Position numbers and translations under genes: made by a program
The notes under the pieces: model-generated
Database searches by the model: none
Told to the model about the DNA's origin: nothing
The model's input: the letters and a program-made list of their open reading frames with translations, nothing else
Assembly (NCBI GenBank): GCA_029851415.1
Contig: CM056742.1
Coordinates: forward strand, 189,639,344 to 189,703,343
Length of the DNA stretch: 64,000 nt
Direction: 5' to 3'
Origin: Eretmocerus hayati
Lineage: Eukaryota; Arthropoda; Insecta; Hymenoptera; Aphelinidae
Shown: positions 21,132 to 30,580 of the stretch, one piece after another
Layout: each line of letters begins with the position of its first letter
Position numbering within the stretch: the first letter of the stretch is position 1

Positions 21132-22550
21132 ATGATCATCTACACACTTTTAATGTTGAGCTGGCTTTGCCTTCTCAGTATGCAACAGCTTCTAAATAGA
21201 TACAGAAGACGCCGAATTAGAAGGTGGTGGGTGAAACCTCATCTTCGGGAGACAGTGCGTAGAAGGTTTGGAGCTTTTGTTACAAAGTTCAGATATTTTA
21301 AGGAACATGACCACGAAGAATTCTATCAATTTGTGGGGATGCTGCCAGAGCAGTTTGACGAGCTCTATCAGCGAACTTGACAAAGGTTGACAAAACTGAA
21401 AGGACCAAGAGCCGCCTTGGACCCCAAGCTCCGACTTGCTGCAGTGCTAAGGTACGTAGAATCAAATTCTTCCAAGTCAAAAAATAAAAGTAGTAAAATG
21501 CATGTGAATTCATGGAATGTTTGACGAAAATGATTGTCCACACTTGAGAAAAATGTACAGCCACGAAAAATTCAAACAGAGTGTATTCTCAGAGGTATTT
21601 GAAACATTTTTTCAAAAATAATTATGAATGTAAGGAAAAACGTAGAGCAACATTATGAAGTCAAAATTGAATGATATGTATTTTTTTATTATTTCATTAG
21701 ATTATATTTCATATTGATGATTACATACGTCTATTACAGTTATCTGGTGCACTCATCAAGCGCAAGGAAGGCTGCCTGGTCTTTCTACATTGGTCGATCA
21801 ACTATGTACAAGTTGATCCCAGAAGTGTGTAATGCCATTCACCTTGGGTTGAAAGATCACTACCTCAAGTTTCCATCCACCAACGAAGAATGGCTTGAAA
21901 TCTCAAATGGTTTCCTGTACATTTTTGACTTCCCCAATTGCATTGGTGCTCTTGATGGAAAACATTTCAGGATAAAAAGGCCACCACACTCAGGATCCTG
22001 GTTTTGGAACTTTAAAAAATTCTACAGTATTGTTCTTATGGCAGTATGTGATGCAAGAAGAGTATTCAAACGGGTGTCGATTGGCAACTTTGGTAAATAT
22101 TCACATATCCTTGTGAATGATGAATCCTTTTGCACATTTGCTAATAAATTATGATTTTCAACAGGTTCGGCACATGACACAATTACCTTCCAAGCAAGCA
22201 ATTTAGGGCGTGCTTTGGATGCTGGTGCTATACCAAACTGGCACACACTCAACCTTTGCCTAGGACAGGGGTGTCGTTGCCCATGTACTTAATAGCAGAT
22301 GGTGGATTTCCTGCAGAGCGGTACATCCTCAAGCCTTATCAAAGCCCCGTCTGCTCCAATTGAAGAGAGAATATTTAATATAAGGCTTGGTACGGCAAGG
22401 AGGGTAGTTGAAAGGGGATTTGGTATGCTCTGCAGGAAGTTTAAGATTTTTGAATCGCCGCTGGACTTCAAGCTAAAAACATCTGAACTGATCATAATGG
22501 CTGCTGTGTGCCTTCACAATTTACTAATTTTTACTAATTGTGCAGGATGA
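21132..22550 (+). pseudogene. PIF/Harbinger transposase, broken, with two introns
   Basis: Exon 1 from ATG 21132 shows RRIRRWWVKPHL and FYQFVGMLPEQFDELY, then an in-frame TGA at 21378-21380. A GTACGT donor at 21452 joins an acceptor at 21739; exon 2 (21740-22092) has IGRSTMYKLI and the first catalytic Asp in IGALDGKHF. A 72-bp intron (22093-22164) leads to exon 3, with the second Asp in GSAHDTITF, NLGRALD, then frame changes at about 22265 and 22345. The final Glu lies in RRVVERGFG (about 22410). All three acidic residues survive but across different frames, so this DDE transposase copy is inactive. It runs away from the P-like element on the other strand. Confidence 0.85.
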
Positions 22551-22881
22551 ACATGTGATGAGAAGATACCGGTATGCCAGTGATGATGAAGATACAGAAG
22601 ATGAAGAATCTGATGAAGAAAGTGTGAGCAGTGACCAGCAAGATGGCTCCAGCAATTCAAGCATTAGCTTTGGCAACAGCATGTCTATTTCAAGTGATGT
22701 AAGTGATGATGATGGCAGCAGCCAATCAAGCTCAGAGCCTGAGAGCTCTGACACTTCAATGGAAGATGATGATGATGCTGCCCATCATGAAAATCTCACT
22801 GGAGAACAAATCAAGGATGTGCTGGCCAACTATTTTACCTCTAGACTAGGTAATGTACATTGGCAATGGAACCTTCTGTAA
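22540..22881 (+). pseudogene. acidic Ser/Asp/Glu-rich C-terminal tail of the Harbinger gene
   Basis: An open frame preceded by a splice-acceptor-like TTGTGCAG encodes about 110 residues dominated by D, E, S and Q (SDDEDTEDEESDEES). It directly follows the transposase and probably is its last exon or a separate small element protein. There is no catalytic motif, and the composition is typical of a disordered tail. Confidence 0.4.
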
Positions 22882-23292
22882 GATCAGAGATACATACTCC
22901 GAAGAATTTTTGAAGCAAATGATTTTCACCTCATCGTGTACATTTTCATCACCATCAAGAGTGGAACTTTGTTTCCAATAATCTTGTGAATATTTGGTTT
23001 CTGAATGGTGACTCATGTTTTAATAATTTGTGTAAGTTCACATTAAACATCCACATGCTTCATATGATCATAATTTTTGAACAAATTTGATTGTAAATAA
23101 TATCGACTGATGAAAATGTGAAAAATGAATGAGAAAATTTCTACTTCTTTGCAAATGAGTGTTTATTCAATTTCTCAATGTATATTATTCAATATCAAAA
23201 CCTATATACTGATGATGGAAAAAACGTGCACCACAACATATGCGTATTTCGTACAAATAATCAAGATATTAGCATTTTATGTAACATTTTTC
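22882..23292. other. AT-rich spacer between Harbinger genes
   Basis: No domain or repeat recognised; it separates the plus-strand transposase from the minus-strand MADF-like gene. Confidence 0.4.
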
Positions 23293-24060
23293 TTAGACCT
23301 TCTTTACGCATGTACCATCAGCAATAGCTTTTACGTGAGGTAACATCTTTAGTACTTTGGAAAGCACTGCTGGATAATCACTTTGGTCGATTCTCTTAAC
23401 AAGGCGAAAAACTCTGTTATAAGTACTGGTGAGAGGTTTTTCTTGCACTTTTTGCATGATTGCTTCTTGTGTTTTTGCAAAAGTGTCACTCATCTGTTTG
23501 AAAGTACCCTCCATATCATTCAAATTCATTAACTGACTCTTGGCGAATGAATCGGGTGGTGGAGCACATCCTCTCTTTTTGTAGCTTTTTTTTTGTAGCT
23601 GGGGAGTGGTTGGCCTAGTGGTACCTCAAGGGCCTTGCGTCTCACTAGGAGTGGTCCCACGAATGACATTGGGCTTTGGGAAGCTTCAGGACTGCTGTCC
23701 ACATCATCATGAGTTCGCTTGAATTTTTCCAGGTTCTTTTCCCAGATGCTCTTCAACTGAGATACTATAATGAAAGAAAAAAGATAATGGTACTTGGAGG
23801 GAGGGTCTATATTTTCATCTCAAAAGAACTATGCTATGACAGGTAGTGCTGAGGTTTTGAAATCAATTTTAGAAGTTTATGAGATATTGTATAAAATCTG
23901 TAACCGTACCTGTGAGCTTGATCCCTTTTTCCATTGCCACTTCAGAGCAGATAGAGTTTAGCGCTTCTTGTACTAATATCTTTTGCTCTGCATGACCTCT
24001 TGCCCTTTCATCGTATAGAATGGGATATTTCCAAAAACAATTAACTAGGAAAGCATCCAT
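23293..24060 (-). pseudogene. MADF-domain protein, two or three exons, frameshifted
   Basis: Exon 1 (24060 down to 23910) encodes FLVNCFWKYPILYDERARG..., the first half of a MADF/Myb-SANT-like DNA-binding domain. A GTACGG donor and a TTATAG acceptor remove 23765-23909 and preserve the frame into SQLKSIWEKNLEKFKRTH, the second half. Downstream the frame changes inside an A-rich stretch (about 23570-23595), after which FAKSQLMNLNDMEGTFKQM continues to a stop at 23293. Proteins of this kind accompany PIF/Harbinger transposases or are host factors derived from them; the neighbouring transposase favours element origin. Confidence 0.6.
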
Positions 24061-24409
24061 CGTTAAATTTTATGAGATTGCTTTTAAATTTCAGTCGAAA
24101 ATCATCGAAAATGGATACCAAAACCAAATCGCTCTCATGGGCCTCGCTCAACCTCACCTGATGATTCGCTTAACCTACCTGATGATGAATCCGACACCAC
24201 ACATGGACACGGATACATACGTAAACGCACACATATGGTATCCATTACATACTGCTACAGCTTTCGAGTCAATCCGGATGAGTCCAGCATAATTCCCAGA
24301 AGCGAGCGACCCAGGAGTTCGTGGGATTTGCCTCCCGGCCGGCGCTGCCTTCTTGTTTCAATACCATTATTGTTTTCTAAATGGGTACATGCATATATTT
24401 TACAGCAAA

Positions 24410-25736
24410 CATAACCGCCAAATCAAAATTGTCTTGGAATGATGATATGGAAGATTATCTTATAAAATTTCACCATCTCAATGAAGAGGCATGATACGGA
24501 TCAGAATCTTACAGCCCTACTGACAGTGATGAGAAGCGTATGTGTTCAACTGTGGTTGGCATGTTTAATAAAAAATGTGGTACTTCATATGATGGTAAGG
24601 GAATGTGTGTCATTATATTTGCCTATTATGAAAATCTGTCATTACCACCCGAGAGTTAATCCACGATCAACTGCTTGTGGATTTTCTCCTAACATATGGC
24701 CTCATATCTTCCGCAGAGGACAAGATGCAAGCAAAATGGAAGTTAATTAGAGACAGAGTTACATCCTACATCAGAAAGGCGAAAGAAAATGAGAAACCTC
24801 TACGTAGTGAGTGTCTTGCCTATCAGAAGTGTCAATGGCTATTGAAGCATTTGGGTAAAACAAAGGACAGGACTGGTGGGGCAAGTGAATACCAGCCCTC
24901 CATGCCCTGTAGGCTTGCTGCTATGGAAAGCTGTGAACCCAGTACTGTCCATGGTTACCTCGACTTGATGTTGGATGGATCGACCAGTGGAGGTGGCTTG
25001 AGTGCAGCTATGCCTCAATTGTCCTTTCAATTACATGAAAATGTAATATGAGTCTGGCAATGGAGTGGCACTTAGCCCAAGCGATCCGCTTGAAAATTTT
25101 GATCACGCACTCTCGATTGCCCCTCCGGGAAGTATCTTAGAAACAGAGACAACAAATGATTCAGGTTGCAATGGAAGTTTCACTGGCCAAGTAGAAGCGC
25201 TCTCACGAAGCAAGCCCCCACAAGAAGCATCAGTCCAAATTACACCAAATGATAACTTTCAGCCCAAAGAGCCCGATACAGTTGATACTCAAATGAAGTC
25301 CTTGGTGGAGCAAATTTGCAGTGGTTATGAGGATGGTGCAGGGAAATGCGATTTCCTCCCTAAGTTCCCCGAGCCCGTGGACCTGGATTTCCCAAAGAGG
25401 CCAAAGGTTTCCAACTCTTCATTGCAAGCAGAAAATGACGACCCAATACAAGACAATCTGCTGCCCAAGTTTGCAGCACAAATTGCAGAATTAGGGGAGG
25501 ATGAGGAAGCAATCGAGGTTGCAGGAACTATATGGGATCATTATCGTATTCTGGACGACAATTTGAAGGCAGTTGCCCTAGCAGAAATTTTGGACATTCT
25601 TCAGAGCTTTGTGAAAGGTAAAAAGGGGCCTTATTCAGGTATTTCAGCGGAAGGTCTATTTTCACATTTTATGCGGTTGTACTTTTTTGCTTTTGAACAA
25701 TGTAATGCCTGCCTATACGTAATTAGATTGAATTGA
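24410..25736 (+). pseudogene. Myb/SANT- or MADF-like protein associated with Harbinger
   Basis: After an acceptor-like TTTTACAG near 24403 the sequence encodes KLSWNDDMEDYLIKF, a trihelix/Myb-like helix. A stop (TGA, about 24509) and frame change follow, then a GTAAGG donor at 24595 and CCGCAG acceptor at 24716 give DKMQAKWKLIRDRVTSYIRKAK, the final helix of the domain. A further frame change near 25040-25050 leads into a 220-residue acidic C-terminal part ending at 25736 with EVAGTIWDHYRIL and FVKGKKGPYSG. It may be the DNA-binding partner protein of the Harbinger element or of a second copy. Several lesions make it nonfunctional as read. Confidence 0.55.
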
Positions 25737-26183
25737 TGATGATGGTGTCCGTGATACCTTATAATTCATTCGCAAACTTCCAAAGACTTGGCAAGGCTAA
25801 GGAATAATTATTCAAATAAGTTAGAATGAATTCAAAATGTGGCCGATGAGGTTTGATAACTTTATATATTTTGTTCAATCGTTTAGAGATAAAAGGAAGA
25901 CACAAACCGCTGCGCTGCTAACGTATCTTTTTGTCATGATCAATCTTTTAGTTTTGCCACAAAAAAATATAATCCCTCTAGCTATTTTGCAAAATGTACT
26001 AATATTGTATCTGTTTTGGTTTGGTTTACTTATAATTGTCTAACATGTGAATTTTAATGGTACCAAAATTAGCGTCGTATTCTTGACCTGTAAGATTCTG
26101 TAAGGAAATTATAATAATGAGTGATAAGATATTTGAAATTAATTGAAATCTGGGTACCAATTCCAAAAAGTAGTGTAATTGTT
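25737..26183. other. intergenic up to Gypsy insertion site
   Basis: AT-rich, no gene. The last four bases, TGTT (26180-26183), are the left copy of the Gypsy target-site duplication. Confidence 0.5.
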
Positions 26184-27283
26184 TGACGTGGGCATACCCC
26201 CGCATTTAATTTTGATCGCCGCGAATATATAATTTTTCCATTACTACGATCGTACGCTCTTCCAGCGTACGCACGGCATAGATCTTGTATCTACGGTTCC
26301 TAGAAATTTGACATGAAAACTTTGTAACCGACATGACCCATTACTTTACCGTGAAAGTAACGCTTCTCCAACGTACGCCCCAGGTCGTAAAGTTTTCCGA
26401 GAAAAAGTCATTCAAAATATTTTGTAACTCGAAAGTCACATTACATTAACAGAGAAGTAACGCTTATCCACCGTACCGATCAGGCCATAAAGTTTTCCAG
26501 GAAAAATACTAAAAACCCTTGTAACTGGACAGCCCTATTACGACAACGGAAAAGTAACGCTCCCCCAACGTACGCGGCAGATCATAAATTCACTCTCATA
26601 AATCTTCGAATTAGTAAAACCCAGCAAATGTACGTCGCTCCGTACGGTTCTCACGCATTACATTCCCGCTAATGTAATGCGCCGCTCCCATTACGCGTAC
26701 GCTTCTCAAGCGTACGAACATGGGTATATAAGGCCGCGCTTCCCAAGCTCGGCAGCTCAGTCTTCTCCAGCTCGCCGTCGCGACGCTGTCTCCACGACAC
26801 TTGGCCCAGCCGTGGCCCGACGCACCCGACTCAACGTGCCCCGCCGCGACCGTTCCAAGTTGCCCCGGTGGCATGAGTGACCAAGTGTGCGTAGTGTTTG
26901 TGTTTCGCACCTCGAGTACCGAGTCGCAATTGTGTCTTGAAACCGTGAGAATTATTCGAGTGCCTAACCCCGTTCCTACCCCGACGACGGCGTGAGCACG
27001 CCCACCCACCTGGACCGGACGGAGGGACCGTCCCAGCCAACGGCACAGACGTCCCAAGACCTACGTACCCCGCTCCGAAGAGGAGCACCGACGAGACCTC
27101 TACGGACTTCAACAGGCCAAACGCTTGGCGCTGCTCGGAGCGTTGAAAGCTGAGGCCTCAACTCAACAAAACAAGACTGCTCAACCCTCAACTATCTCGT
27201 CTCCGGCCAGCGAGACGCGGGAGTGAAATTATTTTCATCCCCATTGACGAGGTTTCCCGCAAGCGGAATTCCGAGCCCCGTCA
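26184..27283 (+). repeat. Gypsy 5' LTR
   Basis: Contains three tandem U3 units of about 98 bp starting at GTAACGCT (about 26357, 26457 and 26553), a TATATAA box at 26725-26731 and an initiator-like CTCAGTC about 28 bp later. The U3 is studded with CGTACG motifs. Confidence 0.97.
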
Positions 27284-27286
27284 ATT

Positions 27287-27304
27287 TGGCGCCCAACGTG
27301 GGGC
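27287..27304 (+). promoter_or_regulatory. Gypsy primer-binding site, tRNA-Lys(CTT) type
   Basis: TGGCGCCCAACGTGGGGC, three bases after the LTR, is complementary to the last 18 nt (with CCA) of the conserved animal tRNA-Lys(CTT). It primes minus-strand DNA synthesis. Confidence 0.9.
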
Positions 27305-27342
27305 CCGAGGAGGGACTTTTTGGACTTCGTCGGCATCAGGAG

Positions 27343-27363
27343 ATGCTAGGACCTGCGACCTGA
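27343..27363 (+). CDS. six-codon uORF overlapping gag start
   Basis: An ATG at 27343 opens a six-codon frame ending in TGA at 27361-27363. The A of this stop is the first base of the gag ATG (TGATG). Such an overlap can allow termination-reinitiation; use is inferred. Confidence 0.5.
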   Translation: MLGPAT

Positions 27364-28586
27364 TGAGCAGTCTTCCCCGGACGCCGCCTGCAACCCGGAC
27401 GACCCGGCAGACAGCGGCAAGCACTTCTGGGAGTGTGGAAACACCCAGTGGCGCCCAACTGGATCAACAACGCACCGTCTCGCTTGAGCGCACCGCTCGC
27501 GTGACACGCCACCAACGTCAGCGGTCCCTTGACTCGGAGCAGGAGCTCGAGTTCCTCCTGGACGGAGCACAGCTGCCTATACGCCGGAGGACATCCCGCA
27601 AGGACCTTGCTCCGACCGGACCATCGCCTGCTGTGCCATACGACGACCCTGCAGATCCCCAAGCCGGAGCTCAGCAGCAGCAGCCGGCGGATCCCGCCTC
27701 CGTCAACCAGGTACCTACTCATCCGAATTCACTTGTTGCTCCAGAAGCTGCAGCGGACGTTTCGGCGGCCAATCCGGAGCCACCTGCGATCACCATGGAC
27801 GACCTCCGGCTGATGTTCCGTCAACTCGCTGGCACGCCCCTCAACCCTCCGGACTTCACTGGTGCGGAGCACGAGGACCCAGCGAAGTTCATCACGAAGT
27901 GTACGGAGCACTTCCGGCGCCTCGGGACCGAGGAGGCCTTCAAGGTGCAAGTGGCCGAACGCGCACTCAAGAGTGACGCCGAGAAGTGGTGGTCCTGCTA
28001 CAAGAACCTGGCTGTCGACTGGACCCGTTTCACCGAGCTGTTCCTGTCCCGCTTTGACTCATCGCAGCTTCGACTCCGACTCAAGGCCAAACTCTACGGA
28101 CAGGCCCAAGGCGAAAAGGAGGAGGTGAGTACTTTCATTGAAAAACGTAACCTCCTAGCTTGTCGTCTGCTTCCTGAGGCCACCGAGGAGGAGCTAGTGA
28201 CCTTGATCACGGAGTCACTGAACGCGTCTATCCGCTGCCACCTGCGAGGCAACCCGCCGACCACTGTGGGCGAGCTGCTGACCAGAGCCACGGAGGTCGA
28301 ACACGACGAGCAGGCCAAGCAGGCCGGCGCCCGCAAGTTCAACCCAGCCAACAACAACCAGGGCAAGGGCAATGCTGCCACTCCAGCGCAGCCATCGAAG
28401 GCTGTACGAGACTTCAAGCACGTCAACGGTGAGAGATTGCCTAAATGTGATTATTGCCCTGAATATCATTGGCACAGGGATTACCCCAAACGACCCCAGC
28501 ACCCGAAGGCCACGACTCCGGGAAACTGGCGGGAAGCGGGGAATGCTGCGGGCACACCCGCTTCGACACCTGCAGCCCCGCAATAA
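27363..28586 (+). CDS. gag: Gypsy Gag
   Basis: 407 codons. The N-terminal third is disordered (Pro, Ser, Gln, Arg-rich). Residues about 140-320 form the Ty3/Gypsy capsid region (Retrotrans_gag), with FTGAEHEDPAKFI, KWWSCYKNL and FLSRFDSS. Near residues 359-372 a zinc-knuckle-like CDYCPEYHWHRDYP is visible, but the last Cys of the usual C-C-H-C set is Tyr and the spacing is one residue short, so nucleocapsid zinc binding may be impaired. Gag assembles the particle and packages RNA. The last 118 nt overlap the pol frame, and a slippery heptamer lies in this overlap. Confidence 0.93.
   Translation: MSSLPRTPPATRTTRQTAASTSGSVETPSGAQLDQQRTVSLERTARVTRHQRQRSLDSEQELEFLLDGAQLPIRRRTSRKDLAPTGPSPAVPYDDPADPQAGAQQQQPADPASVNQVPTHPNSLVAPEAAADVSAANPEPPAITMDDLRLMFRQLAGTPLNPPDFTGAEHEDPAKFITKCTEHFRRLGTEEAFKVQVAERALKSDAEKWWSCYKNLAVDWTRFTELFLSRFDSSQLRLRLKAKLYGQAQGEKEEVSTFIEKRNLLACRLLPEATEEELVTLITESLNASIRCHLRGNPPTTVGELLTRATEVEHDEQAKQAGARKFNPANNNQGKGNAATPAQPSKAVRDFKHVNGERLPKCDYCPEYHWHRDYPKRPQHPKATTPGNWREAGNAAGTPASTPAAPQ
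28520..28564 (+). promoter_or_regulatory. gag-pol -1 ribosomal frameshift signal
   Basis: GGGAAAC at 28520-28526 is set as G_GGA_AAC in the gag frame, and a -1 slip enters the pol frame. After a 6-nt spacer, GAAGCGGG (28533-28540) pairs with CCCGCTTC (28557-28564) as an 8-bp stem. Gag terminates 58 nt later if no slip occurs. Confidence 0.75.
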
Positions 28587-30580
28587 GCGCTGCAGCCGCA
28601 GACGCCACCGGACTCCACGCCGCCAACCTGGACATCTGGATTGGAGGGAAGCTCGTCGCAGCGCTCGTCGACTCGGCAGCATCCGACAACTTCATCTCGC
28701 CACGGTGCATCCCGGACGGAGCCATCGTGCAGAGAATCCAGCCACGCGGAGCCAAGCTGGCAAGCAGTGGAACCGAGATGCGCGTCCAAGCAACCTGCAC
28801 ACTCGCCGTGCGGATCCAAAACTTCGAATGTGACGTCAAGTTCTTCGTCGCCGAGGAGCTTCGACCTGCCGCCATCCTCGGACGACGATGGCTTAAGGAG
28901 GTGAAGGCCGTCCACGACCACGACCTCGACTGCCTCTACCTAGGAACCAGCAAAAGGATCCGGGTATTCCTGGGACGCGCCCCTGACGGGCCATCGACCC
29001 ACTTGCAAGAGCAAGTATGGAGCAAGGTAAACCACGGATTCCCTAATGAATATGTTGATCAATTCAAGGAAATCATGATGCGACACGTGAGGATCTTCGA
29101 TGATTCGGCGCCCCTGGCCAGGACACCCTTCATCATGCACGAGATCAGAGTCACGGACCGTCGCCCCTTCAAGATTCCACCTTATCGCTACTCTGCTGAG
29201 AAGAAGCGAGCGATAAGCGACATGGTCAAACAAATGCTGGCAGATGGAGTCGTCGAGGCAGCCTCATCCCCATACAGCTCACCCATCGTACTGGTGGACG
29301 AACACGATGGTACCTTCCGCTTCTGCGTCGACTTCCGGAGGATCAACAGCGTCACGGAGGATGCAGGTCAACCGAACCCGGTCATCCATGAGGTCCTCAA
29401 GGAAATTGGCGGAGCCATTATCTTCACGACGATTGACCTTCGAAAATGCTATTGGCAGATCCCGCTGACCGAGGACTCCAAGCAATTCACTGCCTTCTGC
29501 ACACCAGACGGCGGACAATACGTATTCAACGTTGCAGCTTTCGGATTAAAGAACTCCGGGAGGACTTGCAACCAACTCATCGGGATGGAAGTGCTACTCG
29601 GACTACTTGGTGAGTTATGTCTGAATTTCCAGGACGATATTGTCATTTTTTCACACAGCTGGTCAGACCACCTCGTCCACGTCGCCAAAGCCTTGGAACG
29701 ACTGTCGATGTACGGACTGGCCTGTGCCATTGACAAATGCCACTTCGGAAAGGACCGCCTGGAGTTCCTGGGCCATGTGGTATCCACGGACCACAACGAG
29801 GCCAAGATGGAGCACATTCGCGCTGTCTTGGAGTTCGCCCCACCACGCAACAAGAAGGACTTACAGAGGTTCCTGGGCATCGCCAACTGGCTCCGGGAGT
29901 ATATTCCCAACTTCTCCGAGATTGCAGCACCTATGACGGAACTCCTCAAGGGCAAATCTTGGAAATGGACCCAGGCTGCGCAGGCTTCGATGGACCTCGT
30001 CAAAGAAGCCTTCAAGAAGCCGTTGAAGCTCCATCGACCTCGATTGGACCAGCGCTTCTACTTGCAGACCGATGCCAGCGACGCCGGCATGGGAGCCGCG
30101 CTTTTCCAACTGGGACCAGAAGGAGAGCGGCACGTCATCTCCTATGCATCGGCTAAATTCACGACGACTGAGAGAGGCTATCACTCTAACGAACGAGAGT
30201 GCTTGGCCGTCATTTGGGCACTTCGCAAGTACAAACACTTGCTTGAAGATGCCCCATTCACCCTTCGCACGGACAACCAAGCCCTGAAATGGCTGGACCG
30301 TGTGAAAGACGAGCGGGGTAAGTTGACACGATGGGCAATGTTTTTGAGTCGTTTTAGTTTCAGTGTGGAACACGTCCCTGGACGAGAGAACCAGCTGCCA
30401 GACGCACTGTCTCGTGCCCCAGGAGATGAGGACTTCGAGGACCAGGAGCACGACTACGACGCCCTGACGCCTCCAGTCAGTTCACCACCCTCAGACGAGT
30501 TCATTACTGCCTGCGTGGAATGCAACTGGTTGGATGACTACCTCCGCCAGGCTCAAGACGACACCAGGGAACTACCTTAA
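28520..30580 (+). CDS. pol: Gypsy Pol part 1: protease, reverse transcriptase, RNase H
   Basis: Entered by -1 frameshift from gag; the frame is open from 28469. A retropepsin-like protease carries ALVDSAASDNFI, with Asp-Ser-Ala instead of the usual Asp-Ser/Thr-Gly at 28670-28678. The reverse transcriptase shows FRFCVDFRRINSVT, DLRKCYWQIPL, AFGLKNSG and the catalytic box FQDD (29627-29638) with Phe in place of Tyr. RNase H follows with LQTDASDAGMG, SNERECLAVIWAL, LRTDNQALKWL and PGRENQLPDALSR. The frame stops at TAA 30578-30580, before the integrase in the same frame. Products act in the particle to make the DNA copy. Confidence 0.95.
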   Translation, partial: GKLAGSGECCGHTRFDTCSPAISAAAADATGLHAANLDIWIGGKLVAALVDSAASDNFISPRCIPDGAIVQRIQPRGAKLASSGTEMRVQATCTLAVRIQNFECDVKFFVAEELRPAAILGRRWLKEVKAVHDHDLDCLYLGTSKRIRVFLGRAPDGPSTHLQEQVWSKVNHGFPNEYVDQFKEIMMRHVRIFDDSAPLARTPFIMHEIRVTDRRPFKIPPYRYSAEKKRAISDMVKQMLADGVVEAASSPYSSPIVLVDEHDGTFRFCVDFRRINSVTEDAGQPNPVIHEVLKEIGGAIIFTTIDLRKCYWQIPLTEDSKQFTAFCTPDGGQYVFNVAAFGLKNSGRTCNQLIGMEVLLGLLGELCLNFQDDIVIFSHSWSDHLVHVAKALERLSMYGLACAIDKCHFGKDRLEFLGHVVSTDHNEAKMEHIRAVLEFAPPRNKKDLQRFLGIANWLREYIPNFSEIAAPMTELLKGKSWKWTQAAQASMDLVKEAFKKPLKLHRPRLDQRFYLQTDASDAGMGAALFQLGPEGERHVISYASAKFTTTERGYHSNERECLAVIWALRKYKHLLEDAPFTLRTDNQALKWLDRVKDERGKLTRWAMFLSRFSFSVEHVPGRENQLPDALSRAPGDEDFEDQEHDYDALTPPVSSPPSDEFITACVECNWLDDYLRQAQDDTRELP

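Noticed and set aside
26611..27191. Open frames of 64-148 codons inside both Gypsy LTRs
   Set aside because: They occur on both strands of the GC-rich LTR with no domain; the same frames recur at 32701-33281 because the LTRs are copies.
28094..30451. Long minus-strand frames across gag and pol
   Set aside because: Shadow frames of GC-rich coding DNA; their translations have no domain and the plus strand encodes clear Gypsy proteins.
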